Positions 25,274-34,289 of a stretch of 37,690 nt of DNA are shown one piece after another. The stretch lies in the NCBI GenBank assembly GCA_964505265.1, contig CAZDGN010000017.1, positions 1-37,690 on the forward strand, written 5' to 3'. The position numbers and the translations under genes were made by a program. Position 1 is the stretch's first letter; each line of letters opens with the position of its first letter. This DNA is from CAILUF01 sp964505265. GTDB lineage: Bacteria > Pseudomonadota > Alphaproteobacteria > Rickettsiales > UBA1997. The notes below the pieces were generated by a model. The model searched no databases. It saw only the letters and a list, made by a program, of their open reading frames with translations, and was not told the DNA's origin.

Positions 25274-26710
25274 ATGAATACATATTCTTTTCATCCATCT
25301 ATTCTTCGTGCTTATGATATCCGCGGAATCTATAACGAAACTTTGTTTGACCGCGATGCCTATTTTATTGGCAAATGCTTTGCCAAAATTATGCAGCAAA
25401 AATCTAAAAATAAAATTGTGATTGCCTGCGATGGAAGAGTGAGTTCACCAATTTTAAAGCAAAGATTAATTCAAGGATTGCAAGAAAGTGGAATGGAAAT
25501 AATTGATATTGGAGTTGGACCAACTCCAATGTTATATTTTGGGGTTTATGAATTAAATTTTGAAGCAGGAATTATGATTACCGGATCGCATAATCCAAAA
25601 AATCACAATGGTTTCAAAATGATGATTAAGGGCGAAAATTTCCACGGCGAAAATATTTTAGAGCTTGCCAAAATTCTTGAAAATAACCAATTTAATCTTG
25701 TCAATGGATCGCTAAAAAATATCGATATTCGCCAAAAATATCTTGAAAGATTGCTTTTGGATTGCGATTTATCGAAGTCTGAATCTGAATTGCTTAATGA
25801 AATTGAGCTTAACGAAAATTTACGCAATTTAAAAATCGTTTGGGATGCTGGGAATGGCTCGGCAGGAGAGATCATGACCTTACTTTCTAAAAGAATTTAT
25901 GGAGAACATCATTTACTTTTCAATGAAATTGACGGCGATTTTCCAAATCACCATCCCGACCCAACTGAAGAAAAAAATTTGCAAGATTTAATCAAAATGG
26001 TGCGTCAAAAAAAATGCGATTTAGGTATTGCTTTTGACGGTGATGGCGACCGAATCGGAATTGTTGACGGTGAGGGTGAAATTATTTGGGGCGACCAACT
26101 CCTAATTTTACTAGCCAGAGATGTTTTAAAAAATTTTCCAAAAGCTCCAATTATTGCCGATGTCAAAGCCAGCTCTGTCTTGTTTCAAGAAATTGCCAAA
26201 GCTGGGGGTGAGCCGATTATGTGGAAGACTGGGCATTCATTGATTAAGGCTAAAATGAAGGAAACCAATGCCAAATTAGCGGGCGAAATGTCGGGACATA
26301 TCTTTTTTGCCGACAAATATTATGGCTTTGATGATGCTTTATATTGTGCGATTCGGTTGCTAAATATTCTCGCTAATTCCAATTTAACTTTAAGTGAAAT
26401 TCGTCAAAAACTTCCAAAGGTTTTTGCCACCCCAGAAATTAGAATCGATACTACTGAAGATAAAAAATTTGCAATTGTCAAAAATATTTCTCAAGAACTT
26501 ACCAAAATTCAAGCAAATTTTTCGGCGATTGATGGGGTTAGGGTCAATAAAGATAATGGTTGGTGGCTAATTCGTGCCTCAAATACACAAAGTGCTTTGG
26601 TGGCTCGTTGTGAAGCTGACTCTCCAGAAAATTTACAAATTTTAAAACAAGATTTGGCAAAAATTTTACAAAGTCAAAATGTAAAACTTCCGAAAATTTT
26701 GGAAAGTTAA
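25274..26710 (+). CDS. Phosphomannomutase/phosphoglucomutase (alpha-D-phosphohexomutase)
   Basis: These enzymes interconvert hexose 1- and 6-phosphates for lipopolysaccharide or exopolysaccharide sugar nucleotides. The 478-residue product has the four landmarks: the YDIRG opening (14-18), the phosphoserine loop MITGSHNPKNHNGFKMM (S105), the metal-binding FDGDGDR near 253-259, and the C-terminal phosphate-binding WWLIRASNTQSALVARCE. The overall pattern is that of the AlgC/ManB dual-specificity group rather than GlmM. A GEMSGH sugar-binding motif is also present. It sits 5 bases after thiG. Confidence 0.93.
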   Translation: MNTYSFHPSILRAYDIRGIYNETLFDRDAYFIGKCFAKIMQQKSKNKIVIACDGRVSSPILKQRLIQGLQESGMEIIDIGVGPTPMLYFGVYELNFEAGIMITGSHNPKNHNGFKMMIKGENFHGENILELAKILENNQFNLVNGSLKNIDIRQKYLERLLLDCDLSKSESELLNEIELNENLRNLKIVWDAGNGSAGEIMTLLSKRIYGEHHLLFNEIDGDFPNHHPDPTEEKNLQDLIKMVRQKKCDLGIAFDGDGDRIGIVDGEGEIIWGDQLLILLARDVLKNFPKAPIIADVKASSVLFQEIAKAGGEPIMWKTGHSLIKAKMKETNAKLAGEMSGHIFFADKYYGFDDALYCAIRLLNILANSNLTLSEIRQKLPKVFATPEIRIDTTEDKKFAIVKNISQELTKIQANFSAIDGVRVNKDNGWWLIRASNTQSALVARCEADSPENLQILKQDLAKILQSQNVKLPKILES

Positions 26711-26734
26711 TTTATTATTTTATCACCAAAAGAT

Positions 26735-27340
26735 ATGAAGATTATTGGTTTAAGTGGCAGTGTTGCCTCTGGAAAAAATGAGGTTGCTAAAATTTTTGAA
26801 AGCCACGGCGTTCCTGTTTTTGATGCTGATTCTTTGGTCCATCAATTTTATGAAAATAATCAAAAAGTAATTAACAAAATCCAAGAAAATTTTGCGATTT
26901 TTCAAGGAAAAAATTTTATTGATAGAAAATTATTATCAGAAATTATTCGAAAAAACCCTTCCAAAATCGAGCTTCTAGAGCAGATAATTCATCCAGAAAT
27001 AAAAATTAAATATGAAGAATTTGTTAAAAATAATCTACAAAAAAATTCACCATTAATTTTGTTAAATATCCCATTACTCCTTGAAAAAAATAATTATAAA
27101 ACCGATAAAATTATTGCAATTATTGCCAATAAAGATATTCGTCAAAAGCGTTATTTGTCAAGATTTGCAACGCCAGATGAAATCGATGCCAAAATTCAAA
27201 AATTTGAGTTTTTTAATAATTTACAACTTTCCGACGAACAGAGACTTCAAAATTGCGATTTTGTAATTTATAATAACAATGATGTTGAAGACCTAAAATC
27301 TCAAGTCAAAATTCTTATTGAAAAAATTAATTTCAAATAA
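26735..27340 (+). CDS. coaE: Dephospho-CoA kinase
   Basis: CoaE phosphorylates dephospho-CoA in the last step of CoA synthesis. The 201-residue protein has an N-terminal P-loop GLSGSVASGKNEVAKIFE, the VPVFDADSLVHQFY segment, HPEIK, PLLLEKNNYKTDKIIAI, and QKRYLSRFATPDEIDAKI of the lid. The P-loop has asparagine where the usual Ser/Thr follows GK. Length is standard. It is directly followed by msrB with no spacing. Confidence 0.93.
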   Translation: MKIIGLSGSVASGKNEVAKIFESHGVPVFDADSLVHQFYENNQKVINKIQENFAIFQGKNFIDRKLLSEIIRKNPSKIELLEQIIHPEIKIKYEEFVKNNLQKNSPLILLNIPLLLEKNNYKTDKIIAIIANKDIRQKRYLSRFATPDEIDAKIQKFEFFNNLQLSDEQRLQNCDFVIYNNNDVEDLKSQVKILIEKINFK

Positions 27341-27847
27341 ATGAATAAAAAAATTGCATTTTTCACCATTATAATTTTCTTTAATTTATTTTTTAAATCT
27401 ATGGCCAACGACAATTCGGTAAAATATCAAAAAAATAAATTTGAGCTTGATGATTTTCAAAAATATGTCATTGAAAAAAATGGCACTGAACCAGCTTTTA
27501 ACAATAAATATTGGGATCACAAGGAGGAGGGTATCTATGTTGATGCATCATCTGGCGAGCCATTATTTTCTTCGCTTGATAAATTTGATTCTGGTTCAGG
27601 CTGGCCTAGCTTTACCAAGCCAATTGCTGGAGTTGAAATCAAAGAAATTACTGATAAATCACATTTTATGACTCGAGTTGAAGTGCGTTCCAAATATGGT
27701 GATTCTCATTTGGGACATGTTTTTGATGACGGACCAAAAAACCTTGGCGGGCTTCGATATTGCATTAATTCTGCATCGCTTCGCTTCATCGCTCGCAAGG
27801 ATTTACAAAAACTAGGCTATGGCGAATATGAAAAATTATTTAAGTAG
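27341..27847 (+). CDS. msrB: Exported peptide methionine-R-sulfoxide reductase MsrB
   Basis: MsrB reduces the R-epimer of methionine sulfoxide in oxidised proteins. The 168-residue protein starts with a likely signal peptide (MNKKIAFFTIIIFFNLFFKSMA, cleaved near 22), so it should act in the periplasm. The catalytic domain is complete: YVDASSGEPLFSSLDKFDSGSGWPSF, SHLGHVFDDGP and the active-site RYCINSASLRF. The CxxC pairs that bind structural zinc in many MsrB enzymes are absent, as in the zinc-free subgroup. It abuts coaE and is the last gene of the pyrH run. Confidence 0.95.
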   Translation: MNKKIAFFTIIIFFNLFFKSMANDNSVKYQKNKFELDDFQKYVIEKNGTEPAFNNKYWDHKEEGIYVDASSGEPLFSSLDKFDSGSGWPSFTKPIAGVEIKEITDKSHFMTRVEVRSKYGDSHLGHVFDDGPKNLGGLRYCINSASLRFIARKDLQKLGYGEYEKLFK

Positions 27848-27928
27848 GAATTAATTGAAAAAATAATTTTATAATTCAATAATAGAAATTAATTTTTTTT
27901 ATTTTATGAAATTTGAAAATAAGTTTTA

Positions 27929-29773
27929 ATGCGCGGTAGCCCCTACAAAAAATTACCACCCTCAGATGGTTCTTCATCTTATACCCTATTTTCTGTCACA
28001 TCCATAGAAGGTATTAAATATAAGCTTCAATCTTTTAATGAGTTTGAGGGTCCTGCTAGTAGTTATTTATCTACAAATAAAGCTTGTTGTGCAACTCTTA
28101 TTTGGTCGGGTGTTAAAGATCAAGTTCCAACTACATTATTTAAAGATACAAAAGTTGCTAGTAGAGTTGGTGTTGTTTTGGATCCAACTAAAATAGATGT
28201 TCCTCATGCTGATTTTATGGCTTTCAATTCTGGTGGTATTGTTAGAGAGGAGAACATAAAAGGAGCTGATGCAAAACAAAATTTCAAATCCAAACATTTA
28301 GCAAAACCGGGACAGATCAGAGTTTTGAGAAGTGCAAATTGGTTTGCAACTAATCATGCGAAGTGGAATGCTGAAACAAAAAGCGCAGAATTAGTATCCT
28401 CAATTCAAACCTTTGCAAGAAATGTATGGTTAAAATATCATGGAAAAAAAAGAGATAAAGGAGCTCATCATAAACATAAGGGGGAATCGACAAGATATGG
28501 TGGAGAAGGAAAAATGCCATATAATGAGGCTTTGTGTTTTAGAAAAAAAGATGGAGAAAATCCAATTGATGGGGTGTTTATAAATTTAAGCAAAGATGAT
28601 ATTAATGGTTTAAAGCAGGAAGAGGTTGATGGAGTTCTTGAAATTCTTAGAAATAATCCTCGTTTAAAATTATATTTTTATGATTCTGACAGCCAAGATC
28701 ATATTATTAGATTTTGTGATAATGCACAAGGTAAAGAAATTTTACAAAATGGTGTTGATCATATAAAAACTAAAAGTTTTTTTGATGATTTATCTCGTTT
28801 AACTCAAAGGAAATATGAAGAAACTAAATTATCTGGGGCCGAAGAACCATCAGTTAAAAAAACTACTGATTTAGGGCAAAAAGCCAGAGAATTTCTTCGA
28901 GAAAAAAATTTCTCGTCAATATTTGGAAGTTTAACATTTGAGCAAAGAAAAAATCTTTTACTTTTTTCGTGGGGCTCAAATTCTAATGATCCTACAAATA
29001 ATTATGATAATTTTAAAAATGAGTTTAGAAATTCTTATAAAGCTGTTTCTACTCTTGAAGATCATCAATTGAATCAAATTTTTAATGACAAAGCAAGAGA
29101 AGAGATTATTAAGACTATTGCTACAGAAAAAAAATATAGAGTATTTTTAGATAAATATGAAAAAAAAATGACAGAATTGGGTTTACCTGCATTCTTAGAA
29201 AGTAATGCTTTTAATATTGCCAAAAGCACAATGATTGCATTAATACAACAAGATTTTCAAGAAGTTAATCTTCAAATTCAAGGGCTTATTTCTTGCAGAT
29301 ATGATGATGATAAGGTATTGGTTCCATCAGAAGATCAATGTAAACAAGTTAAAATTTATTATAAAAAAGCTACTTTAACAGAATTTCAAAAAATTCTCGA
29401 AGGAACTCAGGTTTTGGGAGCAAAATATTATGATCCATATTCAGGTAAAATAGAGCAATTTCCTCAAAATAAAGACGATTTAACAATTAGACATTTGCAC
29501 ATTTTGGCAAGAAATGAGCAATATAATGTTAATGGAGTTATGAATGAAGGTTTGTATTGTGATTTATTAACATCAGAACAAATTGCAAAATTAAGATGCT
29601 TGGTTAAAGCCACAAATATTGGCGCAATTGGTAAAGTTAAAAGTTATGGAGGATTTGGTGTTATTGCTAATGAAAATTATGACACTCCTCAAGATTTTAT
29701 TATAATAGATCAATCTGGTCTACAGTGGCAAAATGATCTAAGAAATACTGGTGGTTTGTTTTTTTTATCCTGA
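27929..29773 (+). CDS. Unrecognised large protein, N-terminal frame (probably continues in the next frame)
   Basis: I do not recognise the family. The 614-residue frame has no signal peptide or membrane segment. Visible features are a basic, His/Lys-rich patch (GKKRDKGAHHKHKGESTRYGG, near 170-195) and predicted helical stretches around 300-420. A C-terminal globular-looking part contains HLHILARNEQYNVNGVMNEGLYC. The frame ends GGLFFLS just after a run of eight T (29759-29766). Reading on with one T fewer gives GGLFFYPDDPSGSEL and continues into the following frame, so the two are probably one gene of nearly 1,000 codons. A 7-codon frame (27906-27929) ends in TAATG at this start; a base change there could also have altered the true N-terminus. 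Confidence 0.72.
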   Translation: MRGSPYKKLPPSDGSSSYTLFSVTSIEGIKYKLQSFNEFEGPASSYLSTNKACCATLIWSGVKDQVPTTLFKDTKVASRVGVVLDPTKIDVPHADFMAFNSGGIVREENIKGADAKQNFKSKHLAKPGQIRVLRSANWFATNHAKWNAETKSAELVSSIQTFARNVWLKYHGKKRDKGAHHKHKGESTRYGGEGKMPYNEALCFRKKDGENPIDGVFINLSKDDINGLKQEEVDGVLEILRNNPRLKLYFYDSDSQDHIIRFCDNAQGKEILQNGVDHIKTKSFFDDLSRLTQRKYEETKLSGAEEPSVKKTTDLGQKAREFLREKNFSSIFGSLTFEQRKNLLLFSWGSNSNDPTNNYDNFKNEFRNSYKAVSTLEDHQLNQIFNDKAREEIIKTIATEKKYRVFLDKYEKKMTELGLPAFLESNAFNIAKSTMIALIQQDFQEVNLQIQGLISCRYDDDKVLVPSEDQCKQVKIYYKKATLTEFQKILEGTQVLGAKYYDPYSGKIEQFPQNKDDLTIRHLHILARNEQYNVNGVMNEGLYCDLLTSEQIAKLRCLVKATNIGAIGKVKSYGGFGVIANENYDTPQDFIIIDQSGLQWQNDLRNTGGLFFLS

Positions 29774-30881
29774 TGACCCTTCAGGTTCAGAATTACCAAA
29801 AGATTATCAAGCTTGGCAAGAAGAAACCTACAAAGCAATGTATGGTAAAGATAGGGGTGATTTATCTTCAAACAGTGCAGATACAACATGGAATGGTGTT
29901 AAAGGAAAAATGGATTTAGATAAAGTTTCAGAAGCTATAAAACACGAATTTTTAGAAGCATTGAACACGGCAAAAAATCAAGGAGATAGTCTTGGAGAAG
30001 ATAAAAAAATAAATTTTAGATTTTTAAAAGCAGGGGTTGGTTTTTTTTGTAGTGGGGTTAAAGATATTAAGGGCGATTTAGAATTGGCAAGGTTAAAGGG
30101 AATAAATTCAGCATTACAATCAATTGTTGAAATTGATGAACCGAATAGGTTGAAATTTTTAGGAAAAATCAAATCTATTGAATTACCTTTTAGCGAACCA
30201 GATGATGCTGCGTCCACTTTAGATAAAGATAAAGATAAAGAAATCAAAGATGAGCTTAACAAAATTGAAGCAAAACTTAAAGCTTTGGATTTAAAATTTG
30301 ATTGTTCTAAAAAAGATGCATTATCTAAAAAAGATGATTTCATTACCGCCGTCACCAATTGTGGGGATCCACATGCCTTATTTGGGAATGAAGGGGGTTA
30401 TCAAAGCGTTGATGCTGCAATGTCTTCAAATATGGTTAATCCAAATATTTTAAACCCTTTGATAAATCAAGATATGAAATTAGTTGAGATTGATCAAGAT
30501 TTAAAATTTGCCAAAGAGAATTCTCCAGCTCCAATTCCAATTCCAGCTCCAGCTTCAGCTCCAGCTCCAATTCCAGCTCCAGCTCCAGCTCCAGCTCCAA
30601 CTCCAGCTCCAGCATCAACTCCAGCTCCAGCTCCAACTTCGGTTCAACCAGCTATATTTGGAGGTTTAATCGGAGGAGCTTTGGGTGCGGGTGCTGGATT
30701 TGTAGGGGCAAATTTATTAATAACAACCACTTCACTAGCAATGGTTGTTCCTCCTGTTGGAATTACAGTGGTAGCAGTTGGAGCTGTTGGTGTCTTGGGC
30801 ATTGTAGCCGGAGTTTATATATCAAATGCAATTGCAAAACAAATTGATGATAGATCTAAAGGATTGAGTGGAGATAAATAA
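29751..30881 (+). CDS. Unrecognised protein, C-terminal frame: Pro/Ala linker plus glycine-rich hydrophobic hairpin
   Basis: The frame opens with GTG inside the preceding one, 1 frame away. The GTG has no ribosome-binding site and the sequence from FFYPDDPSG reads as a natural continuation of the upstream frame, so an independent start is doubtful. Residues ~15-230 are polar and helical with Lys/Asp-rich parts (STLDKDKDKEIKDELNKIE). Residues ~258-300 are a Pro-Ala repeat. The last ~75 residues hold two hydrophobic, glycine-rich segments (FGGLIGGALGAGAGFVGA and ITVVAVGAVGVLGIVAGVYI) that look like a membrane hairpin with glycine zippers, ending in a short basic tail. Such C-termini are seen in membrane-inserting secreted proteins; function here is unknown. 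Confidence 0.7.
   Translation: MVCFFYPDDPSGSELPKDYQAWQEETYKAMYGKDRGDLSSNSADTTWNGVKGKMDLDKVSEAIKHEFLEALNTAKNQGDSLGEDKKINFRFLKAGVGFFCSGVKDIKGDLELARLKGINSALQSIVEIDEPNRLKFLGKIKSIELPFSEPDDAASTLDKDKDKEIKDELNKIEAKLKALDLKFDCSKKDALSKKDDFITAVTNCGDPHALFGNEGGYQSVDAAMSSNMVNPNILNPLINQDMKLVEIDQDLKFAKENSPAPIPIPAPASAPAPIPAPAPAPAPTPAPASTPAPAPTSVQPAIFGGLIGGALGAGAGFVGANLLITTTSLAMVVPPVGITVVAVGAVGVLGIVAGVYISNAIAKQIDDRSKGLSGDK
30526..30645 (+). repeat. Pro-Ala coding microsatellite
   Basis: A degenerate 6-base repeat (CCAGCT with variants CCAATT, CCAACT, TCAGCT) encodes alternating Pro-Ala, with Ile, Thr and Ser substitutions. Such tracts change length by slippage and form stiff extended linkers. The opposite strand reads as a Leu-Glu repeat frame that is only its shadow. 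Confidence 0.85.
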
Positions 30882-31706
30882 GTTATTATTTTGTTAAAAA
30901 GATTTTTTGTGAGTCTGGTTTAAAATTTTTTAAAAAATATATCTTACTATGATTATTTGGCTTTATTTCCAAACTTAATTCATTGGCAAATCTCAAATTT
31001 TATATTCATTAAAAACAATTATTAATTTTCTGTTAAATCACCCCTAAATCTTGCATCAACAACATTAGGAAAGGATAATAATGCTAAAGATGATAATGAA
31101 GGTGTTATTGCCTTTATGGCGACTGATAACAGAGGTGATGTAGCTGAATATAACATATTATTTTAGTAAATATATTTTGATATATTTAAACTAAAATTGA
31201 TGAAATTTAATTTCAAAATTTGAATAAAATTTCATTGAAAAATTAATAATAGTTGCAACTTGAAATTATAAACTGCCCAACTAAATAAATTAAAACCACA
31301 AATAAAAATGAACAAAGAAACATAATTGAAAAAAAACGAAATCTAATTTTTTTAACGACCGCATTAAAAAAAATAATTCAACATAACAAAATGCAATTTA
31401 TGCCAAATCAGTGATCTTGTCTTGATTTAATTTGAAATAGCTGTTGCTGACGAGACTTGAAGTAAGTTGCCTTCCGTGTGAACATTTAAGCGTTCTAACC
31501 AATTGAGTGTTCACCACCAAATCGGGGAAAAATATAAATTGTAAAACTAAATTTCTATATCAAATCTTTACTCGATTTAATTTGAAGTGGCAGTGACGAC
31601 AAACATATTGATGGGGTAGGGTGGTTGATTTTGTTTGGTTGGGGGAGTGGTAAAAATTATTTATGCCCCCAATTATGCCCCCAAGAATCTTTTATTAATA
31701 AAAGAT
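30882..31706. other. 825-base non-coding, scar-like region
   Basis: No intact gene is visible. The stretch holds a decayed coding remnant (31026-31166), an imperfect direct repeat (31421-31453 and 31571-31599, both containing GATTTAATTTGAA and TGACGA), two copies of TTATGCCCCCA (31661-31683) and a perfect palindrome at its right end. It separates the unrecognised large gene from the restriction-modification operon. The mixture suggests old insertion and deletion events. Confidence 0.6.
31026..31166 (+). pseudogene. Orphan C-terminal coding remnant
   Basis: An open frame without a plausible start reads FSVKSPLNLASTTLGKDNNA and on through DDNEGVIAFMATDNRGDVAEYNILF to a TAG at 31164. The composition is protein-like rather than random AT sequence, and the frame is blocked upstream by a stop at 31023. 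I take it as the 3' end of a lost gene; the family is not recognised. Confidence 0.45.
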
Positions 31707-31707
31707 T
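31686..31707. repeat. 22-base perfect palindrome at the res stop codon
   Basis: AATCTTTTATT is followed directly by its exact reverse complement, touching the stop codon of res (31707-31709). It could act as a stabilising 3' hairpin or weak terminator for the minus-strand operon, but no T run follows on that strand. Confidence 0.55.
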
Positions 31708-34289
31708 TACTGAATAAAATTTTCAACTCTCAAAAAATCTACATTATCATCTTCTATTTCCTCTTTGTCTGTGTAAATTATGACATATTTAAATTTATTC
31801 TCTTCAATTCCTTCTAGGTAACTAACCGCTTTTTTCTTATTTAAAACTTCTTTATCCTCCTCTTTATTTTTAGCTTTAATTTCAACAATTAAAAACTCTC
31901 CGTTTTTCTTAGTTATAATGAAGTCGGGAAAATAATTGTGATATTTGCCATTTTCACCCTTATATTCAAAATAAAAGTCGGTTTTTTTAACATCATTTAT
32001 CGAGCCAGTAAAATAAACATCTTCCACATCTTTTTTATTTATCTGTAAAATATTCAAAATTTTTGTAAAAAAATTCCTTTCTGGTTTTGAATCAAAATCA
32101 TAAACACTTAAATGAAAACCTAAATTCTCATTTTTGTGTTCAAGTAATAATTTTTCTCGCTCGCTCCCTTCTTTAAACCTGATTGTGTGATAAAAAACGC
32201 CATTTTCGTCTTTTTCAAAATTATAATTTCCATCCTCATCTTGAATTTTAATGATTGCCAAAGCCTCTCTAACTCGTTCTTTTGTTATTTTATATTCACC
32301 AAATTGCTCTTCTATTTGCTCAAATAAAGATTTTAAATGCATTGCTGGCAATATTTGCTGTGGATAAAGTGTATTTAATTCTTTTAATATTTCTTTATAA
32401 TCAAGATGATAATTTTGAGCAATTTTAAAAGATGCATTTAAAACACCAAGATAATCTTGTTTGGTTTCAACTTTATTGGCGAAGCCCGATTCCTTTAATC
32501 CGCCATCTTCAAGGCGATATATAGTTTTAGATAATTCATTTTTGATTAGTTCAGGCTTCTTCAAAACAAGTAATTTTTTAATCCCATCATCATCTCTTAC
32601 AACCTTGTTAATATCTCTAACAATCTCTAATTTTGGCATTTTATATTTTCTAACAAACGCCTTCTTTTCGATAATCTTATTGGTATCTTCTTTGCTAAAT
32701 TCACCAATAGAAATATTAAAGTTTTCTTGCAATTCCTTATCTAAAATTTCTATGTTTTTACTTGATAAATAAATTTTTGCTCGCTCTTTGTTTTCCCTAA
32801 CTTGCCTTAAACACCTAGTGCTGGCTTGTAATATAAAATTATTAGAAGATGAAGCCTCTCTAATTAATGCAGTGGCAAAAAGACTAGGGCAATTCCAACC
32901 CTCTTTACCTTTATCAATTAACAAAATAATTCTTTTTTGTGATTCTTTACTATTTAATTTATTAAACTCTTCAATTTCTTTTTTAGATGATTTTTGAGTA
33001 TTAACCAAAATTAAAGTTGGGCTTTGTGATATTGAAGTCAAAGCTTTTTCAATGGCTAATTTACAATCTTGTAAATGCTCTTCGCTTTTAAAATAAAAAG
33101 CAATTTTAGCCATTTGCCCACTATAAAGTTTTACATCTCCATAATTAGTAAAAAAATCTTTGATAATATCGCCAATTATTTTTTCTTCATTTGTACCATC
33201 AAAATTATAGGAAACGATATTATCCTTAACTGATTTTAGAATATTATCTCTAATTCCACTTTCCAAAGAATACCAAAAGACAACCTCTTTTAAAGGTTCT
33301 TTTTTAAAATAAGGAGTGCCAGTTGTGTTAATTACGCAAACCAAGTCTTTATTTTTATGAATATGGTTTATTGTTTCTCTAACCCGCTTTAAATCATCTC
33401 CAAGATTATTGCCATAAGTGTTGTGAGCCTCATCAGAAAAAACACCAAGCCCATCAAGGCTAGTTATTTTTTGAAGTCTCAAATTCTCGGTTAATGTTTT
33501 TTCTTCTGCTTTTTGATTAAATAAATCATTTTTAGAAGATACATTTCTTAAAATAATTTTCTCGCAATTAGTGACTAAAATATTATACACACTTCCTTCA
33601 ATAACCCCGTCAAATCTTTTGTCACCATCTTTGGTGTAGTTTATTTTTAAATTAGGGGCAAGTTTCTTAAAAAGCCTCGAAGGCAAGATTTTATCAAAAG
33701 CAATTTCTGATATTTCTCTAAGCGATTCTATAATTGTTTTTCCGGGCGCAAAAATCAAAGCATTTTGCATTAATTTCATATCTTGCGGCGTTTCTAGCTC
33801 TTCAAAATCAATAGCAATAGCAAATTCAATCGCAATAATTGATCCAATTAAAATGGTTTTACCAGTTCCCATTGCCAAAGCCAAGATATAGCTGGCATAA
33901 TCAAGGTTTAAAGCTTCGTGAAGTGTTTGATATTTGTGTTTTTTAACAAACTCCAAATCATTTTTTATTTTTTCTAAAACTTTATTCAAATCAACATCAT
34001 CAACTGCATCTTTGTTGACATGGACAATCCCAAAGGTTTTAAATAAAGAAATTTTGTCATCTTCAAAAAGAATTTTATAAAGCTCGATGGTTTGTGGGGT
34101 TTTTAAAACAAATCTTAAATATAAATATGCTTCAATTGCCTCAAATTGTGGTTTCCTTAAATATCTAAAACCTCCATCATCAATTTTGTTGTAATTTAAA
34201 ATTTCTTTAATTTGCGGATATTGTTGGCATGCGTAATTGCCATCTCGCCAAGCTTTTATTTGCTCTTGTATTTTTTCAAATAAGGTCAT
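31707..34289 (-). CDS. Type III-like restriction endonuclease, Res subunit
   Basis: Res subunits of type III systems use ATP-driven translocation or sliding and cut DNA when complexed with Mod. The 860-residue product has a superfamily 2 helicase core: Walker A AMGTGKT (139-145), the DEAH box in VFSDEAHNTYG (286-289), an INTTGTP motif III-like segment, and a motif VI-like QASTRCLRQVRENK. The C-terminal nuclease shows FPDFIITKKNGEFLIVEIKAK (D789, E803, K805), a PD-(D/E)xK site. No frame damage is visible, so it may be active. Its start overlaps the end of the BRO-N/DinD-like gene by 14 bases. No target specificity can be read from the sequence. Confidence 0.9.
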   Translation of the reverse strand: MTLFEKIQEQIKAWRDGNYACQQYPQIKEILNYNKIDDGGFRYLRKPQFEAIEAYLYLRFVLKTPQTIELYKILFEDDKISLFKTFGIVHVNKDAVDDVDLNKVLEKIKNDLEFVKKHKYQTLHEALNLDYASYILALAMGTGKTILIGSIIAIEFAIAIDFEELETPQDMKLMQNALIFAPGKTIIESLREISEIAFDKILPSRLFKKLAPNLKINYTKDGDKRFDGVIEGSVYNILVTNCEKIILRNVSSKNDLFNQKAEEKTLTENLRLQKITSLDGLGVFSDEAHNTYGNNLGDDLKRVRETINHIHKNKDLVCVINTTGTPYFKKEPLKEVVFWYSLESGIRDNILKSVKDNIVSYNFDGTNEEKIIGDIIKDFFTNYGDVKLYSGQMAKIAFYFKSEEHLQDCKLAIEKALTSISQSPTLILVNTQKSSKKEIEEFNKLNSKESQKRIILLIDKGKEGWNCPSLFATALIREASSSNNFILQASTRCLRQVRENKERAKIYLSSKNIEILDKELQENFNISIGEFSKEDTNKIIEKKAFVRKYKMPKLEIVRDINKVVRDDDGIKKLLVLKKPELIKNELSKTIYRLEDGGLKESGFANKVETKQDYLGVLNASFKIAQNYHLDYKEILKELNTLYPQQILPAMHLKSLFEQIEEQFGEYKITKERVREALAIIKIQDEDGNYNFEKDENGVFYHTIRFKEGSEREKLLLEHKNENLGFHLSVYDFDSKPERNFFTKILNILQINKKDVEDVYFTGSINDVKKTDFYFEYKGENGKYHNYFPDFIITKKNGEFLIVEIKAKNKEEDKEVLNKKKAVSYLEGIEENKFKYVIIYTDKEEIEDDNVDFLRVENFIQ

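Noticed and set aside
27849..27900. Terminator after msrB
   Set aside because: AATTAATT blocks could pair ahead of a T run, but the stem is entirely A/T with a long loop, which is expected by chance here.
30436..30636. Leu-Glu repeat protein on the minus strand
   Set aside because: It is the complement of the Pro-Ala coding repeat in the plus-strand gene and has no independent support.
31290..31413. Short helix-rich open frame ending at TGA near 31411
   Set aside because: About 40 codons of Lys/Asn/Ile-rich AT sequence with no start before its last residues; not distinguishable from chance in DNA of this composition.
31440..31530. tRNA gene on the minus strand
   Set aside because: A D-loop-like CTCAATTGGTTAGAA and a T-loop-like TTCAAGT occur at roughly the right spacing, but D, anticodon and T stems do not pair and no acceptor stem forms. 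At most it is a decayed fragment.
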